Shown in pieces: positions 1 through 8,143 of a stretch of DNA of 64,000 nt. The notes below the pieces were generated by a model. It saw nothing but the letters and a program-made list of their open reading frames with translations, was not told the DNA's origin and did no database searches. The translations under genes were made by a program, and so were the position numbers. This stretch comes from an uncultured bacterium (GTDB lineage: Bacteria; Muiribacteriota; Ozemobacteria; Ozemobacterales; Ozemobacteraceae): positions 179,525 through 243,524 of the forward strand of contig CALEDQ010000023.1 in the NCBI GenBank assembly GCA_937949615.1, in the 5' to 3' direction. How positions within the stretch are numbered: position 1 is the first letter of the stretch; each line of letters begins with the position of its first letter.

Positions 1-2
1 AT

Positions 3-302
3 CTGCCGCATGTGGTGGCCCCGCGGCCGGCCGGTGCCTTTTACCTGATGATCAAGTTCCCCGAGTTCGAGGATATTACCGAGTTCTGCCTGTATATGCT
101 CGAAAAATTCAATATGGGCGGCGAAACTGTGGCGGTAACCCCGGCAAATGGTTTTTATCTCGACCCGGCCCGCGGTCGCAACGAAATAAGAGTCGCTCTG
201 GTCGTTTCGCCTGAAAAAATGCGGCGCAGTATCGAGATTATTTCCGAAGCCCTGAAGGCTTTTAAACTTCATAAAGCCAATCAGGTCAGGCCGATGCTGT
301 AA
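3..302 (+). CDS. C-terminal end of a PLP-dependent aminotransferase (class I/II), 5' end outside the window
   Basis: Only about the last 99 residues are present; the reading frame is open from the window edge. The segment PAGAFYL, followed by a helix-rich stretch and a C-terminal arginine-containing strand (GRNEIRVALVV), matches the small C-terminal domain of fold-type I aminotransferases of the aspartate aminotransferase class, where the Gly-Ala-Phe-Tyr motif precedes the substrate-carboxylate-binding Arg. The substrate cannot be determined from this fragment, and the PLP lysine is outside the window. The next gene starts one base after this stop codon, so the two are probably cotranscribed. 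Confidence 0.75.
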   Translation: MPHVVAPRPAGAFYLMIKFPEFEDITEFCLYMLEKFNMGGETVAVTPANGFYLDPARGRNEIRVALVVSPEKMRRSIEIISEALKAFKLHKANQVRPML

Positions 303-1010
303 ATGTGCGGTCGTTTTGCTCTCACAGGCAGCCTGAACTGGTTGTTCAGGCTGCTTTTTCTTGAACCACCGCCTGTTTTTGCCGATCGTTACAATATCGC
401 GCCGACCCAGCCGGTTTTTGCGTTTCTCTACGACATTGACCGCAACTGCCTCAGATATGATTTTCTCAGCTGGGGGCTGGTACCGCCGTTCGTTAAAGAC
501 CCTGGCGAAATCAGCACGCTGATCAATGCCCGTGCCGAGACGCTGCGCGAAAAACCGGCATTTAAAAATGCCTTTCGTTATCGCCGCTGTATTTTGCCTG
601 CTTCCGGTTTCTATGAATGGAAAAGGGCCGGCGCGACCGCCGAACCCTTCTATTTCTCTGCCGCCGCCGATGCTGGCCAGCTGTGCCTCGCCGGCATCTG
701 GGAAATCTGGCACGGCGAGGGTGGCGAACAGATGAATTCGTGCGCTATCATCACCGTGCCGGCCAATCGAACGGTTCAAAAGGTTCACCACCGCATGCCG
801 GCCATCATTGCGCCAGACCAGATCGCTGCCTGGCTGAACCCCGAAACGGCACCGGTCGATTTATTGCGATTGCTCAGGCCGGCTTCTGACAACCTGCTTA
901 CCTGTATCAGGGTCGGCAGCTACGTTAATTCACCCCGCAACGAAGGCCCTGAATGTGTCAGCCCCGAAGTTCCGAAAGGCCCGTTTCAACCCGACCTTTT
1001 TTTTGAATAA
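303..1010 (+). CDS. SRAP-family (YedK/HMCES) DNA-crosslink peptidase-like protein
   Basis: SRAP proteins covalently trap abasic sites in single-stranded DNA through the N-terminal Cys2 and protect them. The protein begins MCGR, so Cys2 is exposed after Met removal. The other hallmark residues are visible: Asn75 in INARAET, Glu105 in GFYEWK, and the active-site His in HHRMPAI (162-163). Length (235 aa) is typical. The ATG follows the upstream aminotransferase stop directly, so translation is likely coupled. The family is often SOS-linked, but I see no LexA box here. Assignment is strong at family level; the in vivo role is inferred from the family. Confidence 0.9.
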   Translation: MCGRFALTGSLNWLFRLLFLEPPPVFADRYNIAPTQPVFAFLYDIDRNCLRYDFLSWGLVPPFVKDPGEISTLINARAETLREKPAFKNAFRYRRCILPASGFYEWKRAGATAEPFYFSAAADAGQLCLAGIWEIWHGEGGEQMNSCAIITVPANRTVQKVHHRMPAIIAPDQIAAWLNPETAPVDLLRLLRPASDNLLTCIRVGSYVNSPRNEGPECVSPEVPKGPFQPDLFFE

Positions 1011-1022
1011 TTGCACAGCCTC

Positions 1023-1051
1023 TTGCAAGGCTGGCACGAAAAGAGTATTCT
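1023..1051 (+). promoter_or_regulatory. Probable sigma-70 promoter of serS
   Basis: TTGCAA (1023-1028) and TATTCT (1046-1051) are separated by 17 bp, about 40 bp upstream of the serS start. I saw no T-box-like leader; the leader is too short for one. Confidence 0.5.
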
Positions 1052-1092
1052 AACCGTCTGACCCCATACACTACCGGAGGCAATGGATAGAC

Positions 1093-2529
1093 ATGCTCGA
1101 TATCAAATGGATTCGTGCCAACCCCGAACTCTTCAAAGCTGCCATGATTAAACGCGGCGACGCTTCGCTCGAAAATCCGACCAACAAAGCCATCCTTCAG
1201 GAAGCCGGCAACCCGACCGAACCGGCAAAAATTCTCGAAATTCTTATAAACAACGCTTCGCGCGTCGTTATCGATAAACTGCAGCCTCTCGAAGAACTCG
1301 ACGCCCGCCGCCGCGAAATGATCGCGAAGGTTGAGGCTCTGCAGGCCGAACGCAATAACGTCAACAAGGAAATCGGCCGCCGCAAGGCTGCAAAAGAACC
1401 CTGCGAAGACCTTTTTGCCGGCATGAAGGAAATGGGCAATCAGGCCAAAGAACTCGAAAAGCAGCTCGAAGAGATTGACCAGGCTCTCAATAACATGCTG
1501 CTGACCATTCCGAACGTGCCGAATGCCACGACACCGGTCGGGCGCGACGAAAGCGCCAATGTCGAAGTCAGACGTTTCGGCACCCCCCGCAAATTTGACT
1601 TTCAGGTCAAAGACCATGTCGATCTTGGCGCCAATCTTGGCATTCTCGATTTCGACCGCGCTGCCAAACTCACCGGAACCAGATTCTCGGTATTGACTGG
1701 CCCCGGTGCCCGCCTCGAACGCGCCCTGATCAATTTTATGCTCGATACCCACACGCAGAAACACGGCTATCGCGAAATTCTGCCACCGTTCATCGTCAAT
1801 GCCGAATCGATGAAAGGTACCGGTCAGCTGCCAAAATTCGAACAGGATCTCTTCAAACTGCAGGGGTTCGACTATTACCTGATTCCGACTGCTGAAGTGC
1901 CGGTCACCAACCTCTATGCCAACGAAATTCTTAAAGAATCAGACCTGACGATTGCCTTTACCGCCTACACTCCCTGCTTCCGCAGCGAAGCCGGCAGCTA
2001 CGGCCGTGACACCCGCGGTCTGATCCGTCAGCATCAGTTCGACAAGGTCGAACTGGTAAAATTCTGCAAACCCGAAGATTCATACAACGAACTTGAAAAA
2101 CTGCTCGACAACGCTGAAGAAATTCTGCGCCTGCTCGGCCTGCCATACCGTGTTGTGGCACTCTCTACCGGCGATCTCGGCTTTTCGGCCGCCAAAACCT
2201 ATGATATCGAAGTCTGGCTGCCGTCACAGAACACCTTCCGCGAAATCAGCTCTTGCAGCAACTTTGAAGATTTCCAGGCGCGCCGCGCCGGCATCAGATA
2301 CAAGGGCAGCGATGCCAAGGCAAAAACAGCCTTCGTTCACACCCTGAACGGCTCAGGGCTTGCGGTTGGCCGCACCTGGCTGGCAATTCTCGAAAATTTC
2401 CAGGAAGAAGACGGTCGCGTCAGAATTCCTGAAGTTCTGCGCCCCTACATGGGCGGGCAGGAATATCTTGAACCTCTGAACCGGCCGGCTCCCGCCAAAG
2501 CGGCTGCCGAAATGACCGCCGCCAGCTGA
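1093..2529 (+). CDS. serS: Serine--tRNA ligase (class II)
   Basis: Charges tRNA-Ser with serine in the cytosol. The N-terminal tRNA-binding coiled coil spans roughly residues 65-140. The class II catalytic core shows the TAEVPVTN segment, motif 2 (CFRSEAGSYGRDTRGL) and motif 3 (GSGLAVGRTW). At 478 aa it is longer than the usual 420-430: about 35 extra residues lie between the N-terminal MLDIKWIRANPE block and the coiled coil (residues 24-62), plus a short Ala-rich tail. Start: ATG at 1093; an ATG at 1084 runs into a stop at once. GGAGG lies about 12 bases upstream. The next gene follows after 16 bases. Confidence 0.97.
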   Translation: MLDIKWIRANPELFKAAMIKRGDASLENPTNKAILQEAGNPTEPAKILEILINNASRVVIDKLQPLEELDARRREMIAKVEALQAERNNVNKEIGRRKAAKEPCEDLFAGMKEMGNQAKELEKQLEEIDQALNNMLLTIPNVPNATTPVGRDESANVEVRRFGTPRKFDFQVKDHVDLGANLGILDFDRAAKLTGTRFSVLTGPGARLERALINFMLDTHTQKHGYREILPPFIVNAESMKGTGQLPKFEQDLFKLQGFDYYLIPTAEVPVTNLYANEILKESDLTIAFTAYTPCFRSEAGSYGRDTRGLIRQHQFDKVELVKFCKPEDSYNELEKLLDNAEEILRLLGLPYRVVALSTGDLGFSAAKTYDIEVWLPSQNTFREISSCSNFEDFQARRAGIRYKGSDAKAKTAFVHTLNGSGLAVGRTWLAILENFQEEDGRVRIPEVLRPYMGGQEYLEPLNRPAPAKAAAEMTAAS

Positions 2530-2545
2530 GGCAGGGATTCAGGTA

Positions 2546-4333
2546 TTGATCATACTGAGAAAGCTTTTTCTTCTCATTGCCATACTGGCAGCGTTGGTTC
2601 TGACCGGCTGTGAAGGCGAGTCGAACCCGACGCTGCCTTTTAATTTCCCCATTCCTACCGATCTGCGCCTTTCCGGGGTCATCAACCTTGCTGATGTCGC
2701 CGTTCATAAAGATCTTGGCGGCATTACCCCTTCTTTACTTGACCTGCGGCCTTTCACCGTAAAAATTCAGGATGACCTTGCTGCTCCGGCAACGGTAGAT
2801 GAACAGGGCGGCTTCACCCTTTCGCCCATAAGTATCCGTGACCAGGTGGTATTGCTGTGTCAGTATGGCAGCAACAAAAATCTGGTTCTTGAATGGATGG
2901 CGGCAACCTCAGCCGGGCTTTATGGCGAAATGAAGGTAACGGTCGATCTGCGCTCGACGGCCCGCTCGATGATTGCCCGCAGTCTGCGCGAACGCTACGG
3001 GCGGCGCATCAGACCAGAAGAGCTGAAAACCGAGCATATCAGTGCGACGGTAAACGCCATTGCCGAGGTGCTTGAAAAATACCCGACCAGGCTGGCAACC
3101 CAGGCTCTTGACCAGATTCCTGAAGTGAAAGCCGCGTATACCGCAATGGCAGATTCATTGCATGCCGGTAATTCGGGAGCTTACCCGAACGAGCATGTGC
3201 TGTTGCTGCACATGGCCGGCGACAACAGCCTTTCTTCGTATATCGGCGCCAATATTGAAGACATCGCGCAGGCCGGCGTGCCTTCCGGTACCCAGATTCT
3301 GATTCAGGTCGATACCAGAGTCGATGGCTTCAAACGCCTGATGTTGCAGAAAAACAAGATTGTCGAACTGGTTTCGCTTGGCAAGTTCGATTCAAGCTCG
3401 GGGCTGGTTATTGCCGATTTTATCACCTGGGCCCGCCGCGCTTTTCCGGCCCGCCGCTATTCTCTGATCATCAGTTCGCATGCCGATGGCTGGAAATCAT
3501 CGGCGGCCCTGCGCAACTCCCTGATTGTCGACGACAGCGCCGAAAAAAAAGGCAACATCATCGAGATTGCCGCTTACATCGCAGGTGCTGCTGCCAACTT
3601 CGATGGCAGTCAGCGACCACTCGAACTTCTGGCATTCGATGCCTGCAATATGGGTAGTATCGAAGTTGCCTGGGAATTCAGAAACTGTGCCTCGATGACT
3701 GTTTTTTCGCAGGCTATGGTGCCGGCAGCCGGCTTTCCTTACGGCAAAATTGTAAAAAGCATGACAACCACAGGCATTGGTAAGCTCGACGGCGAAACCT
3801 TCGGGCGCATTATCTGTGACGAATACCGGAAAAGATACCTCGAAGGCGTCATAACCCAGCCGGTAACGATTTCAATGATTCGCAATTCGGCATTTAACAG
3901 CTTTATCAGTCGACTCAATACCTGGTTTACCGGTATAAGCAACGAGCGCGACCAGTATGCAAAGGTGCTGGCAAGTCTGCGTGATCACCTCGAATTCGTT
4001 GTCGAAGACGGCGAGAAAAAATACGTGGTGCAGGCTTTTGAAAAAGCCGAAAACCGCGATCTGAAAAGCTTCGTCACCAATGCTGCCGGGCCTCTGACCA
4101 CGCTGAAAATCGACACTGAGAACCTGCTGCGTGAGTTTCCCGGTCTGATTGTCTGCAGCTACCATTCTCAGAAGGCTTTTCCGGGCGCCACCGGCCTTTC
4201 TATCACTCTGCCAGACCGGCAGACCTGGTTTTCTGAATTTGTCGGCCCCTCGCCATCTTCGTATTTCTTTCTCGCTTTTGCCCGCGAAACACTCTGGCCA
4301 GGCCTTCTAGCCGCAATCAACGCGGTTGAATGA
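2546..4333 (+). CDS. Secreted lipoprotein, clostripain-like (family C11) cysteine peptidase
   Basis: The N-terminus is a lipoprotein signal (hydrophobic residues 8-20, then LTGC with Cys22), so the mature protein should be membrane-anchored on the outside. After a roughly 200-residue N-terminal region, the C11 peptidase fold is recognisable: LLLHMAGDNSL, the catalytic-His motif SSHADGW (His312; HGGGW in most relatives) and the catalytic-Cys motif FDACNMGSIEVAWE (Cys367). Both catalytic residues are present. C11 enzymes typically cleave after Arg or Lys; the target here is unknown. TTG start at 2546, 16 bases after serS, suggesting readthrough from the serS promoter. Length 595 aa. Confidence 0.85.
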   Translation: MIILRKLFLLIAILAALVLTGCEGESNPTLPFNFPIPTDLRLSGVINLADVAVHKDLGGITPSLLDLRPFTVKIQDDLAAPATVDEQGGFTLSPISIRDQVVLLCQYGSNKNLVLEWMAATSAGLYGEMKVTVDLRSTARSMIARSLRERYGRRIRPEELKTEHISATVNAIAEVLEKYPTRLATQALDQIPEVKAAYTAMADSLHAGNSGAYPNEHVLLLHMAGDNSLSSYIGANIEDIAQAGVPSGTQILIQVDTRVDGFKRLMLQKNKIVELVSLGKFDSSSGLVIADFITWARRAFPARRYSLIISSHADGWKSSAALRNSLIVDDSAEKKGNIIEIAAYIAGAAANFDGSQRPLELLAFDACNMGSIEVAWEFRNCASMTVFSQAMVPAAGFPYGKIVKSMTTTGIGKLDGETFGRIICDEYRKRYLEGVITQPVTISMIRNSAFNSFISRLNTWFTGISNERDQYAKVLASLRDHLEFVVEDGEKKYVVQAFEKAENRDLKSFVTNAAGPLTTLKIDTENLLREFPGLIVCSYHSQKAFPGATGLSITLPDRQTWFSEFVGPSPSSYFFLAFARETLWPGLLAAINAVE

Positions 4334-4349
4334 CCCCGATTAACTTGCC

Positions 4350-4378
4350 TTGACATGCCCCTGACCGCGATTTATAAT
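4350..4378 (+). promoter_or_regulatory. Perfect consensus sigma-70 promoter of psd-pssA
   Basis: TTGACA (4350-4355), 17 bp, TATAAT (4373-4378): both hexamers match consensus exactly. The predicted transcript start near 4385 leaves a leader of about 27 bases before the psd ATG, with AAGGAG at 4399-4404. Confidence 0.9.
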
Positions 4379-4411
4379 GAACTGCCAATTTATCCTCAAG
4401 GAGCCTGACTG

Positions 4412-5044
4412 ATGCGTAGCCCAATTCACAGAGAAGGTTTTTTCATGGCCGGTTCTCTGCTCGTGCTCGCCATGGTTTTCTCGACGATCAGCCGCTGGCT
4501 GGGTCGCATTTTTTATCTTGCCACCGCTTTCACACTCTATTTTTTCCGCGATCCCGAACGTCAGATTCCCGAAGGTGACTGCCTGATCGTTTCCCCGGCA
4601 GATGGTAAAGTGGTTGGCATCGATTCGGTCGAGCATGTGCCATTTCTCGATGGCCCGGCCAAGCGCGTCAGCATCTTCCTTTCGGTTTTCGACGTTCACA
4701 TCAACCGCTCGCCGATCAAAGGGAAAATCGCCTATCGCCACTACTCACCCGGCGAATTTCTCGCAGCCTTCGAACCGAAAGCCTCAGTCAAAAACGAACA
4801 GAACGCTGTCGGCATTGAAGACGCCGACGGTTACAGGGTTCTGGTTAAGCAGATTGCCGGCCTGATTGCCCGCCGCATTCTCTGCTGGAAAAACCCCGGC
4901 GACCAGGTCGGAGCCGGCGAACGTTTCGGTCTGATCAGATTTGGCTCACGTACCGAAATTTACATGCCTCTCGATGCCCGTATCGAAGTTCGCCTCGGGC
5001 AGCGGGTTCAGGGCGGTGCAAGCGTGATTGCAAGAAGATGTTGA
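4412..5044 (+). CDS. psd: Phosphatidylserine decarboxylase (short, archaetidylserine-type proenzyme)
   Basis: Converts phosphatidylserine to phosphatidylethanolamine at the inner membrane. The N-terminus has membrane-associated hydrophobic stretches (residues 11-45) followed by YFFRDPER, then SPADGKV, VFDVHINRSP and the self-cleavage region FGSRTEIYMP. Cleavage between Gly178 and Ser179 would generate the pyruvoyl prosthetic group on the small alpha chain. The length of 210 aa matches the short psd class, not the longer E. coli type. AAGGAG sits 7 bases before the ATG. The stop is one base from the start of pssA, which makes its substrate. Confidence 0.95.
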   Translation: MRSPIHREGFFMAGSLLVLAMVFSTISRWLGRIFYLATAFTLYFFRDPERQIPEGDCLIVSPADGKVVGIDSVEHVPFLDGPAKRVSIFLSVFDVHINRSPIKGKIAYRHYSPGEFLAAFEPKASVKNEQNAVGIEDADGYRVLVKQIAGLIARRILCWKNPGDQVGAGERFGLIRFGSRTEIYMPLDARIEVRLGQRVQGGASVIARRC

Positions 5045-5045
5045 A

Positions 5046-5843
5046 ATGGTAGAAGAAAACACCACCAGTCAGCCTGAAAACGCCGGCAAAGAAAAAAAAC
5101 GCTTTGTCAGCCGTCATCTGTCAATTCTTCCCAATGCCTGCACCTCGATGAATCTCGTCTGTGGCTACCTTTCGGTGGTCATGACCTCGCAGGGTGAATT
5201 TCTTGCGGCCGGCTGGCTGATAATGCTGGCCAATATCTTCGATATTCTCGATGGTCGACTGGCCAGGCTGACCTCGGTTGAATCAAGATTCGGCGCCGAA
5301 CTCGATTCGTTGGCCGATCTCATCAGCTTCGGTATGGCGCCGGCTTTTCTCGTCTATACCCGTTACCTTGAACATGATCGCGTTTCCGGTCTTGTGGTGA
5401 CCGGCATTTTCGTTCTGTGCGGCGCTTTGCGCCTGGCCCGTTTCAATGTCACTCCGCCATCGAAACACGATGTCTTTCAAGGGCTGCCGATTCCGGCCGG
5501 TGCCGGTATTCTCGCCACCATGACTATTTTCGAACTGCAGTTTTTCAACTTTATGCGCATCCCGGCCATAGTGATTCCGTTCGTTGTTCTGGTCACCTCA
5601 TTTCTCATGGTCAGCACGGTTGAATATCCGGCCATGAAAAAGACGCCTCAGACCAGCAATAAAAGACGCTTTGCCGTTCTGCTGGTCCTTGTTGCCCTGG
5701 TCGTCAACCCGCCCATGACCCTTTTCTTTCTTACCTGGGGCTTCGCTTTATATGGCCTGACTTTCAGCCTGCTGCGCAATGCTCTGCTGTTGCTGAAAAA
5801 GCTGCGCCGCGGCCACCCCGACACCACACCCGAAGCCAAATAA
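5046..5843 (+). CDS. pssA: CDP-diacylglycerol--serine O-phosphatidyltransferase
   Basis: Makes phosphatidylserine from CDP-diacylglycerol and serine; Psd then decarboxylates it. The CDP-alcohol phosphotransferase signature is intact: DGRLAR, then G and the two following aspartates in FGAELDSLADLISFG. Several hydrophobic segments indicate an integral inner-membrane enzyme. I choose the ATG at 5046 (MVEENTT), one base after the psd stop; an in-frame TTG at 5028 is possible and would add six residues. Length 265 aa. A strong hairpin lies downstream. Confidence 0.95.
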   Translation: MVEENTTSQPENAGKEKKRFVSRHLSILPNACTSMNLVCGYLSVVMTSQGEFLAAGWLIMLANIFDILDGRLARLTSVESRFGAELDSLADLISFGMAPAFLVYTRYLEHDRVSGLVVTGIFVLCGALRLARFNVTPPSKHDVFQGLPIPAGAGILATMTIFELQFFNFMRIPAIVIPFVVLVTSFLMVSTVEYPAMKKTPQTSNKRRFAVLLVLVALVVNPPMTLFFLTWGFALYGLTFSLLRNALLLLKKLRRGHPDTTPEAK

Positions 5844-5867
5844 AAATCTGGTTTTGCCTGATGAAAA

Positions 5868-5897
5868 AAACCGCGTGTCATTGCTGACACGCGGTTT
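5868..5897. terminator. Bidirectional intrinsic terminator between pssA and the OB-fold gene
   Basis: A perfect 13-bp stem (AAACCGCGTGTCA / TGACACGCGGTTT) with a 4-base loop. On the minus strand it is followed by a run of seven T; on the plus strand the T-run is weaker (CTGTTTT). It separates two convergent units. Confidence 0.9.
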
Positions 5898-5915
5898 CTG
5901 TTTTAACCTTAACTG

Positions 5916-6578
5916 TTAATCTACTCTTGAAGAAACGATCTCGACATTGTCGATCATCGGCAGACCATTTTCATCCTGTCTTATATAGCCACGCAGGTGT
6001 AGAATCGTTCCCTTCGGGAAAAGCTTCGGCATTCTGCCAAGCTTGATTGCGCCGGTCGGGTCGGCCAGCAGATACATTCTTTCGCCTTTAACACCATAAC
6101 CCTTGGCCAGAACGCCCATCAAACCAACGTATTTGCCCTGCATTTCTATTGGAGCAAAGAGAATCTGCGACACTGAAACCATCTGTTCGACATTCAAGGT
6201 CAGGGCTTTTGCTTCGGCAACCTGCAGAAATGGCCGGCCATCGGCGATTTTTACCTGTGCCAGCACGTTCATCGGTTTCCAGTAGATCGGCGTTTCACCG
6301 GTCTGGCTGTCCTGGGGCAGCAGGCCGGTGCAGTAGACGGCGTTTTTCTCATCATCGCAGAGAACCCAGTCGGATCTGGTAACCGGGGGACTGCCGGGAG
6401 CATTTTTCCAGCCTGAATAGCGGCCACTGACCGTAACAAACTTGCCTTCAAACTGTTTCGGATTCTTCAGCAGCTCAGAAACCGGGGTAATCAATTCATC
6501 TGCGACAGCTGCGCTGCCGCAGAACATGGCTGCCGTCAGAGCCGCAACCGAAAAACCTCTGATAATGTTTTTAATCAT
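5916..6578 (-). CDS. Exported OB-fold-like protein of unknown function
   Basis: A 220-aa protein with a clear Sec signal peptide (basic start, hydrophobic residues 9-22, probable cleavage after AVA near residue 26). The mature part appears to contain two similar beta-rich halves: one starts at ELLKNPKQFEGKFVTVSGRY, the other at APIEMQGKYVGLMGVL and ends with LHLRGYIRQDENGLPMIDNV. The pattern 'spread X, strand-G-x-V/L, ..., L-x-G-x-I' is typical of OB-folds in periplasmic proteins. No catalytic motif seen. Its start overlaps the end of the upstream DUF1232 gene by 8 bases, so the two are translationally linked. Function unknown. Confidence 0.7.
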   Translation of the reverse strand: MIKNIIRGFSVAALTAAMFCGSAAVADELITPVSELLKNPKQFEGKFVTVSGRYSGWKNAPGSPPVTRSDWVLCDDEKNAVYCTGLLPQDSQTGETPIYWKPMNVLAQVKIADGRPFLQVAEAKALTLNVEQMVSVSQILFAPIEMQGKYVGLMGVLAKGYGVKGERMYLLADPTGAIKLGRMPKLFPKGTILHLRGYIRQDENGLPMIDNVEIVSSRVD

Positions 6579-7014
6579 TGTTCAAATCTCCCAGATGGAC
6601 ATATTTTTGTTTGATCTTTTCAGCCAGAATCGGCAGTTCATCAATCTTTTTCTGGCCGAGGCGTTTGATGGTGTCGATGGAAAAATGCTGCTCGCCGAAC
6701 ATCAGGCCCATGTGTTTCTGAACGAACTGCAGATCTTCAAGAACTTCTTCTGCATTGCAGACGCCGCTGATCGGGGCTCCGGTCGAGAGAAAATGTTTGG
6801 CGGCTTCAACGAAAACCATGAGGTCATCTAGATAACCGATGTTTGGCACATCATCCGGAATCATATCATGATCATCGATCAGATAGACGAAGGTGCCGGC
6901 AATGATCTCTCTGCGTTCAGATGTGAGGTGAGAGAAGGTCGAATACCTGACGAACCTCTTGATATAGTCACGCAGCTTGCTGTCGATCAGATCTTTGAGC
7001 TTTTCGCTGTTCAT
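6571..7014 (-). CDS. DUF1232 (YkvA-like) protein
   Basis: The core YLIDDHDMIPDDVPNIGYLD carries the DUF1232 hallmark (D-x-IPD-x-IP-x-G-x-LDD). In many family members this sits on a membrane helix, but no clear membrane segment is visible here. I place the start at the ATG at 7014 (MNSEKLKD), with GGGGAG about 11 bases upstream; in-frame ATGs further upstream would add up to 15 residues. Predicted 147 aa. It is the first gene of a two-gene unit with the exported OB-fold protein. The molecular role of the family is unknown. Confidence 0.7.
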   Translation of the reverse strand: MNSEKLKDLIDSKLRDYIKRFVRYSTFSHLTSERREIIAGTFVYLIDDHDMIPDDVPNIGYLDDLMVFVEAAKHFLSTGAPISGVCNAEEVLEDLQFVQKHMGLMFGEQHFSIDTIKRLGQKKIDELPILAEKIKQKYVHLGDLNND

Positions 7015-7110
7015 AAAATGCAGATCTCCCCGAATGGTTTGCATGAATTTAGCACACAATGGTTTATTGAAGCAAATTCAAATAGTCTGCCGGGATGAAG
7101 AAATTTTATA

Positions 7111-7140
7111 TTGGCTCGAAGCGGCAAGATTGTGTTAAAT
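7111..7140 (+). promoter_or_regulatory. Possible promoter of the RNase Z-like gene
   Basis: TTGGCT (7111-7116) and TTAAAT (7135-7140) with an 18-bp spacer, about 40 bases upstream of the chosen start. Weaker than the other promoters in this window. The divergent DUF1232 gene must have its promoter in the same 167-bp gap. Confidence 0.35.
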
Positions 7141-7181
7141 TAACCGGGCTCGCAAGGGCAAGCAAAAACGGAAGGATATTC

Positions 7182-8135
7182 ATGACAACCCCAAATTTTC
7201 CACTTCAAGATCAACTCCGCGGGTTTTCACGAGCCTTGTTTTCTACCTGGTTGTATCACCGACGTTTCAATATTCTTTTTGACGCCGGGGAAGGTGTTGC
7301 TACCAGCCTGCTTAACCGGGTTTTCGGCATTCGCCGCGTTTTTCTCTCGCACGGGCATGCCGACCACATCGCCGGCCTGGTTAACCTGATAAATATTCGC
7401 AATCTTGGCGCCGGCGACCAGACTGCCAGCCTGCAGATTTATTTTCCCCGTGATAACAAGCTGATCGAATTTATTACCGATTATCTTACCCGCACTCAGA
7501 AAGACCTTTCTTTCAAGCTCGAGTGGATTCCTCTCGATGAAGAAGAAAAAATCCTTCTCGATGACCAGAAAAGCAAGGTTTTTATGCGCACTTTCAGAAC
7601 CAGGCATTCTCAGAGACAATTGAGCCTCGGTTACAACATCATCGAGCAGCGTCGCCGTCTGAAGCCTCAGTTTGTCGGCCTGTCACAGCGCGAAATCAAC
7701 GAGACAATCTGGAGTAAAGGCAAAAACGAAGTTGCCGAAGAGTTCGAAAAGATCATTTTTTCATACGGCGGCGACTCACGGCCGATTGATCCGCAGAAAG
7801 TTTCCGAAAGCCTGTTTCTCTGCCATGAATGCACCTATCTGAGCATCGAAGACGACGAACGAAACTTTCAGCAGCATTCTTATCTCGCAGAAGTCCTCGA
7901 AACGGCAAAAGCGGCCAGGGTAGAAAACCTGCTGCTGTTTCACACCTCGCTGCGCTACAATCTCGAAGAGCTGCGCCAGGGAATTGAAGAGGGGATTGCC
8001 AGAATCAATCCTGGCTGCCGGGTGCTGGTACTTCATGGCGACAGCATTCTCGATACCGCTTCACCCCAGAGCTGGAAAAAAAGAATTCAAAGGGAAAGAG
8101 CCCGGGAAAAAGCCCTGGGAGAACCTTCTGAATGA
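7182..8135 (+). CDS. Metallo-beta-lactamase-fold hydrolase, RNase Z-like
   Basis: The zinc-ligand motif SHGHADHIAG is present near residue 60, preceded by ILFDAGEG, as in RNase Z (tRNA 3' processing endonuclease). A later FHTSLRY segment fits the last His motif of the family. The sequence is divergent and lacks an obvious long exosite arm, so the substrate may be tRNA precursor or another molecule. Start: ATG at 7182 with GGAAGGA 7 bases upstream; the open frame continues to 7095 but without a better ribosome site. Length 317 aa. The stop overlaps an ATG at 8132, and the regulator gene begins at 8144. Confidence 0.75.
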   Translation: MTTPNFPLQDQLRGFSRALFSTWLYHRRFNILFDAGEGVATSLLNRVFGIRRVFLSHGHADHIAGLVNLINIRNLGAGDQTASLQIYFPRDNKLIEFITDYLTRTQKDLSFKLEWIPLDEEEKILLDDQKSKVFMRTFRTRHSQRQLSLGYNIIEQRRRLKPQFVGLSQREINETIWSKGKNEVAEEFEKIIFSYGGDSRPIDPQKVSESLFLCHECTYLSIEDDERNFQQHSYLAEVLETAKAARVENLLLFHTSLRYNLEELRQGIEEGIARINPGCRVLVLHGDSILDTASPQSWKKRIQRERAREKALGEPSE

Positions 8136-8143
8136 GGAGTGTT

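Noticed and set aside
1052..1092. T-box riboswitch upstream of serS
   Set aside because: The leader is only about 40 bases and lacks the specifier hairpin and T-box sequence.
958..1764. 268-codon minus-strand open frame opposite serS
   Set aside because: Opposite the catalytic region of serS, which is certain; no motif in the antisense product.
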